This document shows positions 49,751 to 62,089 of a stretch of 64,000 bases of DNA, one piece after another (the first letter of the stretch is position 1; each line of letters starts with the position of its first letter). The DNA comes from Manis javanica (Eukaryota; Chordata; Mammalia; Pholidota; Manidae), in the NCBI RefSeq assembly GCF_040802235.1, contig NC_133174.1, positions 134,717,213-134,781,212 on the forward strand. The letters run 5' to 3'. Both the position numbers and the translations under genes were made by a program. Below the pieces are notes generated by a model that worked only from the letters and a program-made list of their open reading frames with translations, made no database searches and had not been told where the DNA came from.

Positions 49751-51170
49751 AAAGTGAAGAATGGAGCATCCACGTCAGGACAAGTTCCTTGAAGATCAGA
49801 AGCAATTAAGAAGAAGAAAGAAAGGAAGTGAAGCACGCTGTCGCTGCATGTGGCCTGGGCACCGCCTGGCCATGGTTTCTACCAGGCCACGTCTCAAACC
49901 CAGAGGTCCAATGTCCAAATGTATCAGCTATGCAACAAGGGGCGTTAGTTTGAAAATGAGCGACCAGTTGATGGCAAAATCCATGAGATTAGCACCCTGG
50001 TGATAGGGCTTTATTTACCACGTGGAAGATAGGTGATCTCGGCCAGGTACACTGACCCTTCATAGACTCCATTATCCATCTTCAAAATGCCACTGGCAGT
50101 TGAGGTGACCTCATCAGGCTGTTGGGGTTTCAAGCCCCGTCAATACTACTTACCATATGTGGTGTAAGGACAGTATAAATCTTTGACTCTTCACAATCGG
50201 AGATGGACAGCTAAAGTGCTTAAGGGGTCCAGAGAAGGTCCTAAACAACTCGAGGCACGGATCATTCGAAACCATGTACTCCCTCCCTCCAAGGACAGGG
50301 CATGAGCCCAGCCTAACGTCTCCTCAACAGGAAACAGCCAAGGGGCCAGATTAGAGTCCCACTTGCCCTGAGGGGAAACGGGCAGGCTGGGGTGATAAAG
50401 CACTTCACAGCTTTCTGTAGGCAGAGTATTGCTTGGTGCAGATCACAACAGCAGAGAGGTTTCCAAAGCAGAATCTTAAGGTAAGGTTTTCTTCCCCCAC
50501 CCACTTATATATCCTAACAGAATTTTGGAAACAGCCCTCTCACATGTTTCATTGGGAAAGGATTCAGTCCCTGGTATATTGTACATTTTGTATGTGCTTT
50601 GAGTATCCGTTTTTTAATCTTGGCGCTACAGTCTTACTTCACTCAGTTTATGGGAAAACGTCTGCATGTTACTTAACTGGAAATAGTCCTCGCTGAAAAA
50701 CAAATTCAAATGTTATCAGAAGTACCTTTCATTCCTGAAAGTCTGATTTCATTTTTCAACTTCAGTAATTGGACAAATGACTCTCTGTTCTATCTTTCTT
50801 CTGAATCCTAACATTCGTAGGCGGATGGTAAGAAAGTTGGATAAAAGCAACCCCTTTTGCTGTCTCAAGACTATGCCTCAGGAATCTGAGCCATGTCAAT
50901 AAAAGATGCACTAGGTGTTTCTTCCCCTGGAAGAATGCAGCATAGATTCACGATGGGGATGAACATTATTCTTTTGTAAAAAAAATAAATAAAGATATTT
51001 TAACTTTGTGTCTGGAGGTATTGTACATTCACATGCAATTGTAAGAAACAACGCATAGAGGCCCTATGGACACTTTGTCCACTTTCCCCAAAGATGACAT
51101 ATTACAAAATGGTATTAGAGCAAGGATATTGACCCTGATAGTACCCACTGATCTTATTTAGACATGGAAA
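49751..51170. other. Upstream of CpG island, unassigned
   Basis: An 80-codon plus frame (49761-50003) follows the island and is lysine/arginine-rich near its start, but has no family resemblance and may be a by-product. 50995-51165 (GGTATTGTACATTCACATGCAATTG, GACACTTTGTCCACTTTCCCC) resembles an old LINE-like repeat that I cannot name. Confidence 0.4.
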
Positions 51171-51180
51171 AAACAAGAAG

Positions 51181-53397
51181 GTCTTTCAGCGTTTATGTGT
51201 TTTAAGCGGCAGAGGAACCTTAAAAGCAGGAGAGTATTTGGGGATTTCCAGGAAGAGATGAGTTTCAAAGGCTGAGATGCTCGTAGGTGACAAAATGTCA
51301 CGGTACTTGGTAATAGACAGGCAATGCTGAGCTTGCAAAGAGCGGCTGTGTTCTCTGTACAACTATACACCACTTTAATTAAGGCTCATATGGCACAAAT
51401 ATATAAATTCTGGAAGAAACTAAGTGGGAGTGGTTCACTGGTTGCCCATCCATCCTGTGTCTAATCCCCTATGAAAAGGGGGAACCTGGGCATCAAACGG
51501 ACACCTCCCCATGGCCAGGTCACCACTGATGCCTGCATGTTGTCCACTGCTCTTTACAAAGCAGTTCGATTAAGATTTTAGTCCACATTAATGGCACCTA
51601 CTTGTGAAGGTCACTGCACACAGAATGGCTCAGTGAGGCACCCTGCCTCTATTACTCCCGATTCATCGAGCATTCACATACAAATAATTATAAAGAAATT
51701 TTATTTGTGAAACATAATTCAATAAAGCTGGAACAATATGAAAGTCTTTCAGTCTCTGAGACAAGACTGTTCTTTGGGTGGGTTAAGCACTGGAGGAATC
51801 GGAGAGGTACAAAAGAGTATTAGTAGGGGTCTCTGGGAAGCGATGATTTGGCAAAGATGAGAAGTTGGCAGGTAAGAAAAGGTTAGGATATTCGGCAACA
51901 TAGAGGGAACATGGGTCAGCTGACCAAGGGGGGCTGTGTTTCAAATATGACGTTTTCCCAGTTCCGTTAAGCATCAAATGACAAAAATACGTACATTCTT
52001 CCAGTAACTAAGGGAAGGGGTTGCCTGTGAGTCCACGGATCCTGTGTCTATTCCCATAAGAAAAGGGGGATCCTGGGCTCCAAAACACACACCTTCCCAT
52101 CGCCAGTCCACCACTGACGCCTGCATGTTGTCCATTACTCTTCCCAAAGCAGTTGCATTAATATTTAAGTCCACACGAATGACACCACACTGTGAATGGC
52201 ACTGCACATGGAGCAGCTCACGTAGGCATCCTGCCACTATGATTCTCCATTCATGGAGCTTTCACAGCCAACCTAATATATAAAAAAATTTTATTTGTCA
52301 TTCCTCAGTAAAGATGGAAAACAAAAGAAAGTGTTTCAGTCTCAGAAATGAGAATGGTCTATGGGTGTGTGAAGCACTGGAGCAATCTAAGAGGCAGGGA
52401 AGAGTTTTAGTAGGGAGCTTTAGGAAGAGATGATTTGAAAACGATGAGAAGTTGCTAGGTAATAAAAGGTTAGGATATTCTGCAATGTAGAGAGAAATCG
52501 CGTCAGCTGACAAAGGGAGCTGTGTTCCAAAGATGACCTTATCCCAGTTTAGTTAGGCATCAGATGTCAAAAATACATACATTCTTGCAGAAACTAAGTC
52601 GAAGGGGTTCCCTGGGAGCCCATGGATCCTGTGTCCATTCCCCAATGAAAAGGGGAACGTGGAGTCTAAAATGGGCATCTGTGCATCCCCAGGCCACCAC
52701 TGATGCCTACATGTTGTCCATTACTCTTCACAAAAGGGTATCCTTCACTGTCTAGTCCACGTGAAAGATGCCTCCCTGTGAAGGGCACTGCACATAGAAT
52801 GGCTCAGTGAGGCAGCCCGTCCCTCTTTCCACCCATCCCTGCAACCTTTCCCATCCAACCTCAATATAAACAAACTGGGTACATCAATTATACCGCAATG
52901 AAGCTAGAAAAAATGAGAAAGTGTTTCAGTCTTGAAATGAGAATGAACATTGCGTGGGACAAGCAGTGGGGGAATCTGGGAACCAGAGCATTTTGTAGTT
53001 CTTGGAAGAGATGACTTACAAAAGACGAGAAACTGGTCGTTGAGAAAGGTTAGGGAATATGGGAATACAGAGGGAAAATTTCTCAGCACACAAAGTGGGA
53101 CTGTGGTCTCAGTAGAAGGTTTCTCCAATTTACTTAAGCATCATACAGAAACAGTATAAAAATTCTAGCAGATAATAAGGGGAAGCGGTTCCCTCTTAGC
53201 TGATGGTCCTCGTGTTCAGACTCACAGAAAGAGGATGAACCTGTGCTCCAAAATGGGCATGTTGCCATCTCCGGCCACCACTTTTGCGTCCAGGTGCTCC
53301 ATTACTCCTCACAAAGGAGTTTCATTCATAATTTTAGTGCACATGAATGACACCTCCCTACAAATGGCACTGCCTAGACTGGCTCAGTGAGGCAGCG
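51181..53397 (+). repeat. ~590-bp tandem array, copy B (4 units)
   Basis: The landmark GT(C/G)TTTCAG starts units at 51181, 51744, 52331 and 52921, giving periods of 563, 587 and 590 bases. Each unit runs through AGAAACTAAG or a variant, GCCACCACTGATGCCTGCATG or a variant, ATTACTCTTCACAAA, GGCACTGCACA.AGAATGGCTCAGTGAGGCA, then an AATAAAGCTGG-like end. The last unit is cut short at 53397. Units differ noticeably from each other, so the array is old. Frames within single units do not stay open across units. Confidence 0.9.
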
Positions 53398-53777
53398 GGA
53401 AAATAAAGGAACTTTATGAATCAATAGAGAAAGAGACCAAACATTACAAACAAATAATTCACCCAGAAAGCAAAATGCTTCTCCAGTAAACATCTGGAAT
53501 CATGCCAAACCACATCAACTGAAGAAATTAAACTCTGGCGAAGTCATGGTAAGTGAAAAGTTCAATTTCATAAAATTATGTGATTGCAAAATTTTGGAAG
53601 ACTATAAAAGTACAAAACTGCACAGATCTTTCAAGGTTGGTATACATGTGATCTAAAGAGAAGCACGTCTTGAAAACGTACAACCATCTATTTACAATGA
53701 TTATCCTGGAAATGTATGAGTCATAGCAAAGGGATCATACAGATGAAAGTACAAAATGATTTCATTTGTTAAGTGTA

Positions 53778-55024
53778 TATTTTTCCCTTTTTTTATTTAT
53801 TTTTAATTTTTTATAAAGGTACTATTGATATACACTCTTATGAAGGTTTCACATGAAAAAACAACATGGTTACAACATTTACCCATATTACCAAGTCCAC
53901 ACCTATACCCCAATGCAGTCACTGTGTAGTAAGATGTCAAAGATTCACTATTGGCCTTCTCTGCACTACACTGTTTTCCCCATGATCCCCCACACCATGC
54001 ATATGAAAAATAATATCCCTCAATCCCCATCTCCCTCCCTCCCCACCCGCCCTCGCACACCCTTCCCATTTGGTAACCACTAGTCCCTTCTTGGAGTCTG
54101 TGAGTCTGCTGCTGTTTTGTTCCTTCAGTTTTGCTTTGTTGTTATGCTCCATAAATGAGGGAAATCACTTGACACTTGTCTTTCTCCGCCTGACTTATTT
54201 CACTCAGCGTGATATCCTCCAGCTCCATCCATGTTGTTGCAAATGGTAGGATTTGTTTCTTTTTTATGGCTGAATAGTATTCCAATGTGTATATGCACCA
54301 TGTCTTCTTTATCCATTCGTCTACTCATGCATACTTAGGTTGCTTCCATATCTTGACTACTGTAAATAGTGTTGCAGTAAACGTAGGGGTGTATATGTCT
54401 TTTTGAGTAAGAGAAGTTGTATTCTTTGGGTAAATTCCAAGGAGTGGGATTCCCGGGTCAAATGATCTTTCTATTTTTAGTTTCTTGAAGAAACTCCGTA
54501 TTGCTTTCCACAATGTTTGAACTAGCTTACATTCACACCAGCAGTGTAGGAGGGTTCCCCTATCTCCGCATCCTCGCCAGCATTTGTTGTTCTTAGTCTT
54601 TTTGATGCTAGCCATCCTTAGTGGTGTGAGGCGATATCTCACTCATGCATTTCCCTGATGATGAGTGATGTGGAGCATCTTTTCATGTGTCTGTTGGCCA
54701 CCTGAATTTCTTCTTTGGAGAACTGTCTCTTCATATCCTCTGCCCATTCTTTAATTGGGTTATTTGCTTTCTGCGTGTTGAGGCATGTGAGTACTTTATA
54801 TATTTTGGATCTTAACCCCTTTTCAGATCTGTTATTTACAAATGTATTCTCCCATATACTGTAGGATGCTTTTTGTTCTGTGGATGGTGTCCTTTACCGT
54901 ACAGAAACTTTTTAGTTTGATGTAGTTCCATGTGTTCATTTTTGCTTTTGTTTCCGTTGCTCACGGAGATGCGTTCAGGAAGAAGTTGCTCATGCTTATA
55001 TTCAGGAGTTTTTGCCTATGTTGT
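53778..55024 (-). mobile_element. 5'-truncated L1 (copy B), TSD TTAAGTGTA
   Basis: Same insertion as 29613-30861: identical 9-base duplication at 53769-53777 and 55025-55033, same truncation point, same antisense orientation, same ORF2 C-terminal content (frame 54325-54642 with [10 protein letters not shown]). Shared ends prove common descent of the two copies. Confidence 0.93.
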
Positions 55025-55033
55025 TTAAGTGTA

Positions 55034-56097
55034 AAATTTTAATGCTTAATATTTTGTGATTAGGCAAATTTGTTGAGAGAAACACTTTGAAATAATAACC
55101 AATTGACAAAAAATGTACACATGTACTTACCATGCCCTAAAAAATTTCACATGATGCTGTTCAATCAAAAAATAGTAGCAAATCTCAATTCCTGATGTGA
55201 CAGTTTATCTGGGTATGTGTGTACATTTCTGTCTGACACTTCCTTTACCCCACATGTTCACTGTCATGTGCAGGTGTTTCTTCCCTTCTCTCAGGGGTTA
55301 GACCTCCTTCCTTACTGCCTAGGGGTCCGGGAAGGGATTGTATACAGGCAGTGGAAAATTCCAGACGGTAGTGGAAAATACCACAAAGTTCTGACTTATG
55401 CACTGGAGCCCAAGCTGCTCCTGCCTCCTTCCTTCTCCCTTGCAAAGCCCTCTGGTCTGAGATTCTTCAGAGCTTCAATTCTGGTTCGGACCAATGGGGG
55501 GCATTTTCTACATGAAGTACATATTCTTTTTAAAAGGAAAGCTCCTCATTTGTTTTCTCTGCTCTCATTACAGTGACCCACCAAAGGCTACTTGCTATTT
55601 TCTTTTTATTTTTCTGGGTGTGTTTGTGGATTTTTGTTTTGTTTTGTTTTTCTCTCTCCAGAGTGGGTTGGAGTTAATGCCAGCCATGTGACTGTTTTCA
55701 GACCATTCTGTTATTTTCCCCTAACGTAAGAAAACCCCACATATTGCCGCAAGACTTTAGTAAAGCTATGCATTGAAAGGTAACTCTCATTCCATGCAGC
55801 TCAATTACCATCTCTTTTATGCCATGTAGCCCCTGAATAATTCCTTACAAGGTTCATCACCTCAGTAAGCCTCAGCAGCCTTGGAAAACTGGTGATTGTG
55901 CTATCAGAGTTCCCTTGTGGGAAATAGATGAAAGAACAGATGCAGTGCAGCAAGTCCAGAAACTGGCCTACACCTGGCACTCAGAGTTCTCTGGGTTTGC
56001 GGAATGGAGCACAGCATAATGAAAGCTTCCCAGAGCCTGGCCAACAGAGTTCCCTGCATGTGTAGCTTCGAGCAACTGGGTCCAAGGCCTCCTGACT
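55034..56097. other. Unidentified duplicated sequence (copy B, left part)
   Basis: Matches 30871-31943. No gene recognised. Frames of 119 codons (55217-55576) and others are not conserved in copy A. Confidence 0.5.
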
Positions 56098-56719
56098 TGT
56101 CCCAACCTGCAGGACGAACGTGGAGTGTAGCCGGAGACACCTGCAGAAATGAAACAAGCAAGGGACACAAAGAACGACCAGCAAGACAGGGTGTCTGATC
56201 AAGCTGGCACAGTTTATTGTTTGCAGGCTCAATTTATACAGGTTAGCAAGTAAGGGGTGGATCAGGAGATAATTGGACCTTAGGTGGCGCCAGCGGGGAG
56301 GTGTAGAGCAGTGATTGGGTCTTGGTTGGCGCCGGCAGGAACAGAGGACCCGGAAGAGAAGCGGGGAGTTCGCCATTTTGAGGGTGGGGGCACTTGGGTG
56401 GGAGGTTTTAAGGGAGGGGCTTTCCTCTGGGGCAGAGGGTGTCTCTTGATTAACAGAGGACAGAAAAAGCACATGTTGCAAGGTAGCCTAACCACTACCT
56501 CTAACCTAGAAAAGCACATGTTGCGAGGTAACCTAACCACTAGCTCTGACCTAGGAGTTCACTAAATGCGTTGCTTGGTAATAGGGGAATACTTGTTTCT
56601 AACGCGTGGATGGATTCATTGTTGCTGACTTTACAGGAAAGACTTTACTCAAACGTTGCTGTTCTCTTAAGGCTTTTGTGACCGAGTCTGCCTAAAGGCC
56701 CACAGGTTTGCTCCCAACA
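56098..56719 (-). mobile_element. Solo LTR, 622 bp, only in copy B
   Basis: On the minus strand it starts TGTTGGGAGC (56719) and ends GGTTGGGACA (56098), so TG...CA. Flanks are CTGACT (56092-56097) and CTGACA (56720-56725), and copy A has a single CTGACT at the empty site. An AATAAA signal on the minus strand (plus-strand TTTATT near 56214) gives the orientation. It contains a 45-bp direct repeat at 56465-56554 in what would be U3. The insertion happened after the segmental duplication. Confidence 0.88.
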
Positions 56720-58044
56720 CTGACACAACTTGGCTTCCTCTGCAGAGGTGGTTCAATTGGAAACAGTTCCCTGGGTGTCAGGCTTGTAGCAAACTCAGGG
56801 ATCAGTACTTACAGGAAGCAAAGACTCTGGCCCCCAGGACTCTCTGCTCTGTGCTCCTGGGGACACAACTTCCTGGAAGGACTCCATTTTGTTCGTGTGA
56901 CCCCGACAAAGAGCTTAGGACTGGCTCTCTCCTCCCTCAGCAGCTCTCCTGGGATCTCTCCAATCTGCCAGCTCCAGAGCCCACAGATTGTCTTCACAAG
57001 AAGCCTGTGAGGACATTGGTGGCAGGCCACTCACTGTCTTCCAGCCACACCATGGGTGCGTTGGTTAGCATGAGGCCTTGGCCTGAGATCCCCATGAGGC
57101 TGGAGGGATTCTGGGTCCCCTCTCCCAGCTAAAACCACAGGACACCCAGTCCACCCCTGTTTAGAGTGGGGTGGCAAGGGACTAGGCTGACCTCCATCCA
57201 CTGCTTGAGGAAATGGGTCAAGCAGGCCCTGATACACCGATCCTGGTTCCACATGGACAACATCTCCTTCTCCTATGCAGATGGTCATGGCTGAGGTGGA
57301 ATTTTGTCCCTGGTTGAGGGGGAGGGCCTGAGTCAGGTGGTCCTCGCACGTCCAAGGTCTGGAGATTGGGGACGGTGCCCTAGGTGGAGGGATTGGGAAT
57401 GCTGGTGTAAATAAACGTTCTTTGGAGTCATGCTGCAGGAGGGCGAGGGGCAGAGAACCCACCAGTACCCTTGAACCTCATCTCAGCTATTCAGGGTAGC
57501 TTGTGTTTACACCATAAAACTTTCTTGAGGCTTGCTGTATGGCCTAGCATATACCATACCCTCTAATGTTGCATGTGTAGTTACTATGTGCATTGGTCTA
57601 TTTCAACTAAGTAAACTGGATCATCTAGTTCATTCACATTTTGAAATCTCCATTTAGCTGAATTTTTATCTGCCACTTTGTATGTCACCAAGGGAGGCGT
57701 GTTAAAATTTCCCACTTTGACAAAGAATTTGTCCATTTCTCCATTTACTTCTGTCAGTCTTTGCTGTGCATATTTTGGCTGTGTTAGGACATGCCTGCAA
57801 ATTAGGACTTTGCATTGATAGCTTCTTATTGCTTTGAATCTTTTTACCTGAACCAAATCTCCCTCTTTTCTCTAGTAGCATTTTTTTTTTCTTAAAGGGT
57901 AACTTCCATTTCCTAATATGCTCATACCATCTTTCAGTAGGTTAGAGTGTAAATGATACATCTTGACAATATTTTATTTTCCAATTTTGTACATCACTGA
58001 ATTTTGCATGTGTCTCTTAAGGAGCATTTGATGTAGTGGTTCTG
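56720..58044. other. Unidentified duplicated sequence (copy B, right part)
   Basis: Matches 31938-33269. Contains the second copy of the 143-codon minus frame (57031-57462) and AAATAAACG near 57409. No domain recognised. Confidence 0.5.
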
Positions 58045-58411
58045 TTGTCGTTGTTGTTGTTTATATATTTTTTTACTTTGTTATCATTATTCTACAATTA
58101 CATGAATAACTTTGTGCTAACAAGTCACCCCCATCACCGAATCAACCCCCCAAATACACCATCACAGTCACTGTCCATCAGCAGAGTAAGATGCTGTAGA
58201 ATCACTACTTGTCTTCTCTGTGTTACACAGCACTCCCTGTGCGTCCCCCAACATTATACATGCTAATTGTAATGCCCCCTTTCTTTCCCTACCTCCTTAT
58301 GCCTCCCTTCCCACCCATCCTCCAAAGTCCCTTTCCCTTTGGTAACTGTTAGTCCATCCTTGGGGTCTGTGATTCTGCTGCTCTTTTGTTCCCTCAGTTT
58401 TTTCTTTGTTC

Positions 58412-61400
58412 TTATACTCCACAGATGAGTGAAATCATTTGGTACTTGTCTTTCTCCGCCTGGCTTATTTCACTGAGCATAATACCCTCTAGCTCCATCC
58501 ATGTGGTTGCAATTGGTAGGATTTGTTTTCTTCTTATGGCTGAATAATATTCCATTGTGTATATGTACCACATCTTCTTTATCCAGTCATCTACCGATGG
58601 ACACTTAGGTTGCTTCCATTTCTTGGCTATTGAAAATAGTGCTCCGAGCAACATAGGGGTGCATCTGTCTTTTTCAAACTGGGTTGCTGCATTCTTAGGG
58701 TAAATTTCTAGAGGTAGACTTCCTGGGTCAAATGGTATTTCTATTTTCAGCTTTTTGAGGAACCTCCATACTGCTTTCCACAATGGTTGAACTAGTTTTC
58801 ATTCCAAACAGCACTGTAGAGGGGTCCCATTTCCCCACAACCTCGCCAACGTTTGTTGTTGTTTGTCTTTTGGATGGTGGCAATCCTTAGTGGTGTGAGT
58901 TGATATCTCAGTGTGGATTTAATTTGCATTTCCCTGATGATTAGTCATGTGGAGCATATTTTCATGTGCCTGTTGGCCATCTGAACTTCTTTGGAAAAGT
59001 GTCTGTTCAGCTCCTCTGCCCATTTTTTAATTGGATTATGTGCATTTTGCTTGTTGAGGTGTGTGAGCTCTTTATATATTTTGGATGTCAACCCTTTGTC
59101 AGATCTTTCATTTATGAATATATTCTCCCAAGCTGTAGGATGTCTTTTTGTTCTATTGATGGTGTCATTTGCGGTACAGAAGCTTTTCAGCTTGATGTCA
59201 TCCCACTTGTTGTTTTTTGCTTTTGTTTCCCTTGCCCAGGGAGTTATGTTCATAAAGAAGTCCCTCATGTTTATGTCCAAGAGATTTTTGCCTATGTTTT
59301 TTTCTAAGAGTTTTATGATTTCATGACTTACATTCAGGTCTTTGATCCATTTTGAATTTACTTTTGTGTATGGGGTTAGACAGTGATCGAGTTTCATTCT
59401 CTTACATGTAGCTGTCCAGTTTGGCCATCACCATCTGTTGAAGAAGCTGTCATTTCCCCATTGTATGTCCATGGCTCATTTATCATATATTAATTGACCA
59501 TAAATGTTTGGGTTAATATCTGGACTCTCTATTCTGTTCCACTGGTCTGTACCTCTGTTCTTGTGCCAGTACCAAAATGTCTTGATTACTGTGGCTTTGT
59601 AGTAGAGCTTGAAGTTGGGGAGTGAGATGCCGCCTTCTTTATCCTTCCTTCTCAGGATTGCTTTGGCTATTCGAGGTCTTTTGTGGTTCCATATGAATTT
59701 TTGAACTATTTGTTCCAGTTCGTTGAAGCATATTGTTGGTATTTTGATAGGCATTGCATTGAATCTGTAGATTGCTTTAGGCAGGATGGCCATTTTGACA
59801 ATATTAATTCTTCCTAGCCAAGAGCATGGGATGAGTTTCCATTTGTTAGTGTCCTCTTTAATTTCTCTTGAGAGTGTCTTGTAGTATTCCGGGTATAGGT
59901 CTTTCACTTCCTTGGTTAGGTTTATTCCAAGGTATTTTATTCCTTTTGATACAATTGTGAATGGAATTCTTTTCCTGATTTCTCTTTCTGTTAATTCGTT
60001 GTTAGTGTATAGGAAAGCAACGAACACCTGTGTATTAATTTTGTATCGTACAACTTTGCTGATTTCAGATATTAGTTCTAGTAGTTTTGGAATGGAGTCT
60101 TTAGGGTTTTTTTATCATGTCAATATCATGTCATCTGCAAATAGTGACAGTCTGACTTCCTCTTTAACAATCTGGATTCCTTGTATTTTTTGTTTTGTCT
60201 GCTTGCTGTGGCTAGGGCCTCCTGTACTATGTTGAATAACAGTGGGGAGAGTGGGCATCCCTGTCTTGTTCTTGATCTTAGAGGAAAAGTTTTCAGCTAC
60301 TCGCTGTTAAATATGATGTTGGTTGTGGGTTTGTTGTATATGGCCTTTATTATGTTGAGGTACTTGCCCTCTATACCCATTTTGTTGAGAGTTTTTATCA
60401 TGAATGGATGTTGAATTTTGTTGAATGCTTTTTCAGTGTCTGTGGAAATGATCATTGGTTTCACTCCTGTTTGTTGATGTGGTGGATGATGTTGATGGAT
60501 TTTCCAATGTTGTACCATCCATGCATCCCTGGGATGAATCCCACTTGGTCATGGTGTATGATCCTCTTGATGTATTTTTCAATTCGGTTTTCTAATATTT
60601 TTTTGAGTATTTTTGCATATACATTCATCACGGATATTAGTCTGTAGTTTTCTTTTTTCTATTGTTTTATTGTTCTCAATTTTATTTATTTCTTCTCTGA
60701 TCTTTATTATGTCCCCACTTCTGCTGACTTTGGGCCTCATTTCTTCCTTTTCCCGTTAAACTAATTGTGACTTTAGACTACTCATTTGGGAATGTTTTTC
60801 CTTCTTTAGATACGCCTGAATTGCTATGTACTTTCCTCTTACAACTACTTTTGCTCCATCCCACAGAAGTTGGGACTTAATGTTGTCAGTGTCATTAGTC
60901 TCCATATATTGCTTTATCTCTGTTTTAAGTTGGTCATTGATCCATTGATTATTTAGGAGCATGTTGTTAAGCCTCCATGTGTTTGTGAGCCTTTTTGTTT
61001 TCTTTGTACTATTTCTTTCTAATTTTCTGCCTTTGTGGTCTGAGAAGTTGGTCGGTTGAATTTCAATCTTTTTGAATTTACTGAGGCGCTTTTAGTGGCG
61101 TAGTATGTGGCCTATTCTGGAGAATGTTCCATGTGCACTTGAGAAGAATGTGTATCCTCCTGCTTTTGGGTGTAGCGTTCTGTAGATGTCTGTTAAGTCC
61201 ATCTATTCTAGTGTGTTGTTTAGTGTCTCTGTGTCCTTACTTATTTTCCGTCTGGTGGATCTGTCCTTTGGAGTGATTGGTGTGTTGAAGTCTCCGAAAA
61301 TGAACACATTGCATTCTGTATCCTCCTTTAATTCTCTTAGTATTTCTTTCACATATGCTGGTGCTCCTGTACTGGGTGCATATATAATTTTAATGGCTAT

Positions 61401-61796
61401 ATCCTTTTGTTGGATTGACCCCTTTATCATTATGTAATGTCCTTCTTCACCTCTTGTTACTTTCTTTGGTTTGAAGTCTATTTTATCTGATACCAGTACA
61501 GCTACTCCTGCTTTTTTCTCCCTATTGTTTGCATGAAATATTTTTTTCCATCCCTTGACTTTTAGTGTGTGTATGTCTTCGGGTTTGAGGTGAGTCTCTT
61601 GTAAGCAGCATATAGATGGGTCTTGCTTTTTTATCGATTCTATTCCTCTGTGTCTTTTGATTGGTGCATTCAGTCCATTTACATTTAGGGTGATTATTGA
61701 GAGATATGTACTTATTGCAATTGCAGGCTTTATATTAGTGGTTACCAAGGGTTCAAGGTTAGCTTCTTTACTATCTAACTGTCTAATATAACTCAC
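58412..61796 (-). pseudogene. L1 ORF2 (endonuclease/reverse transcriptase), broken
   Basis: The endonuclease domain is in one open piece (61796-61203) with LNVNGLNAPIKRH and CCLQETHLK, the usual L1 EN landmarks, and GDFN. The frame then continues at 60962-60756. RT motif A survives at 60518-60297 as [16 protein letters not shown], where the last Asp of the usual AFDKIQ is Asn. The FADDM catalytic segment is near 60135 but is followed by a frame break that copy A shares. About 0.6 kb of the linker and first RT blocks is missing at 60655, judged against the usual ORF2 order. C-terminal pieces are at 60027-59476, 59397-58945 and 58783-58412. Confidence 0.88.
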
Positions 61797-62089
61797 TTAT
61801 TAAGCTATTATAAGCACAGTCTGATGATTCTTTACTTCTCTCCCTTCTTACTCCTCCTCCTCCATTCTTTATATGTTAGGTGTTTTATTCTGTGTTCTTT
61901 TGTGTTTCCTTTGACTGCTTTTGTGATCAGTTGATTTTATTTTTTGCCTTTAGTTAGTATTTGGTTGGTCTGCTTTCTTGGCTGTGATTTTATTTTCTCT
62001 GGTGATGTCTATTTAGCCTGAGGAGTGCTTCCATCTAGAGAAGTCCCTCTAAAATACGCTGTAGTGGTGGATTGTGGGAGGCAAATTCC

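Larger units (their letters stand above)
52433..60356 (+). repeat. Segmental duplication, copy B
   Basis: Direct-orientation partner of 28268-35569. The alignment offset is about 24.16 kb until 56092, then about 24.79 kb because copy B holds an extra 622-bp LTR. It keeps two more upstream tandem units than copy A. Copy A ends at 35569 but copy B continues without a break into the rest of the same L1, so copy B carries the original L1 and copy A has a truncating junction. Confidence 0.92.

Noticed and set aside
51181..53397. Tandem ~590-bp units as a protein-coding repeat gene
   Set aside because: Period is not constant, units carry different stops and frameshifts, and no frame continues across units.
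55981..56481. 166-codon minus frame crossing from duplicated sequence into the solo LTR
   Set aside because: It spans an insertion boundary and is absent in copy A, so it is accidental.
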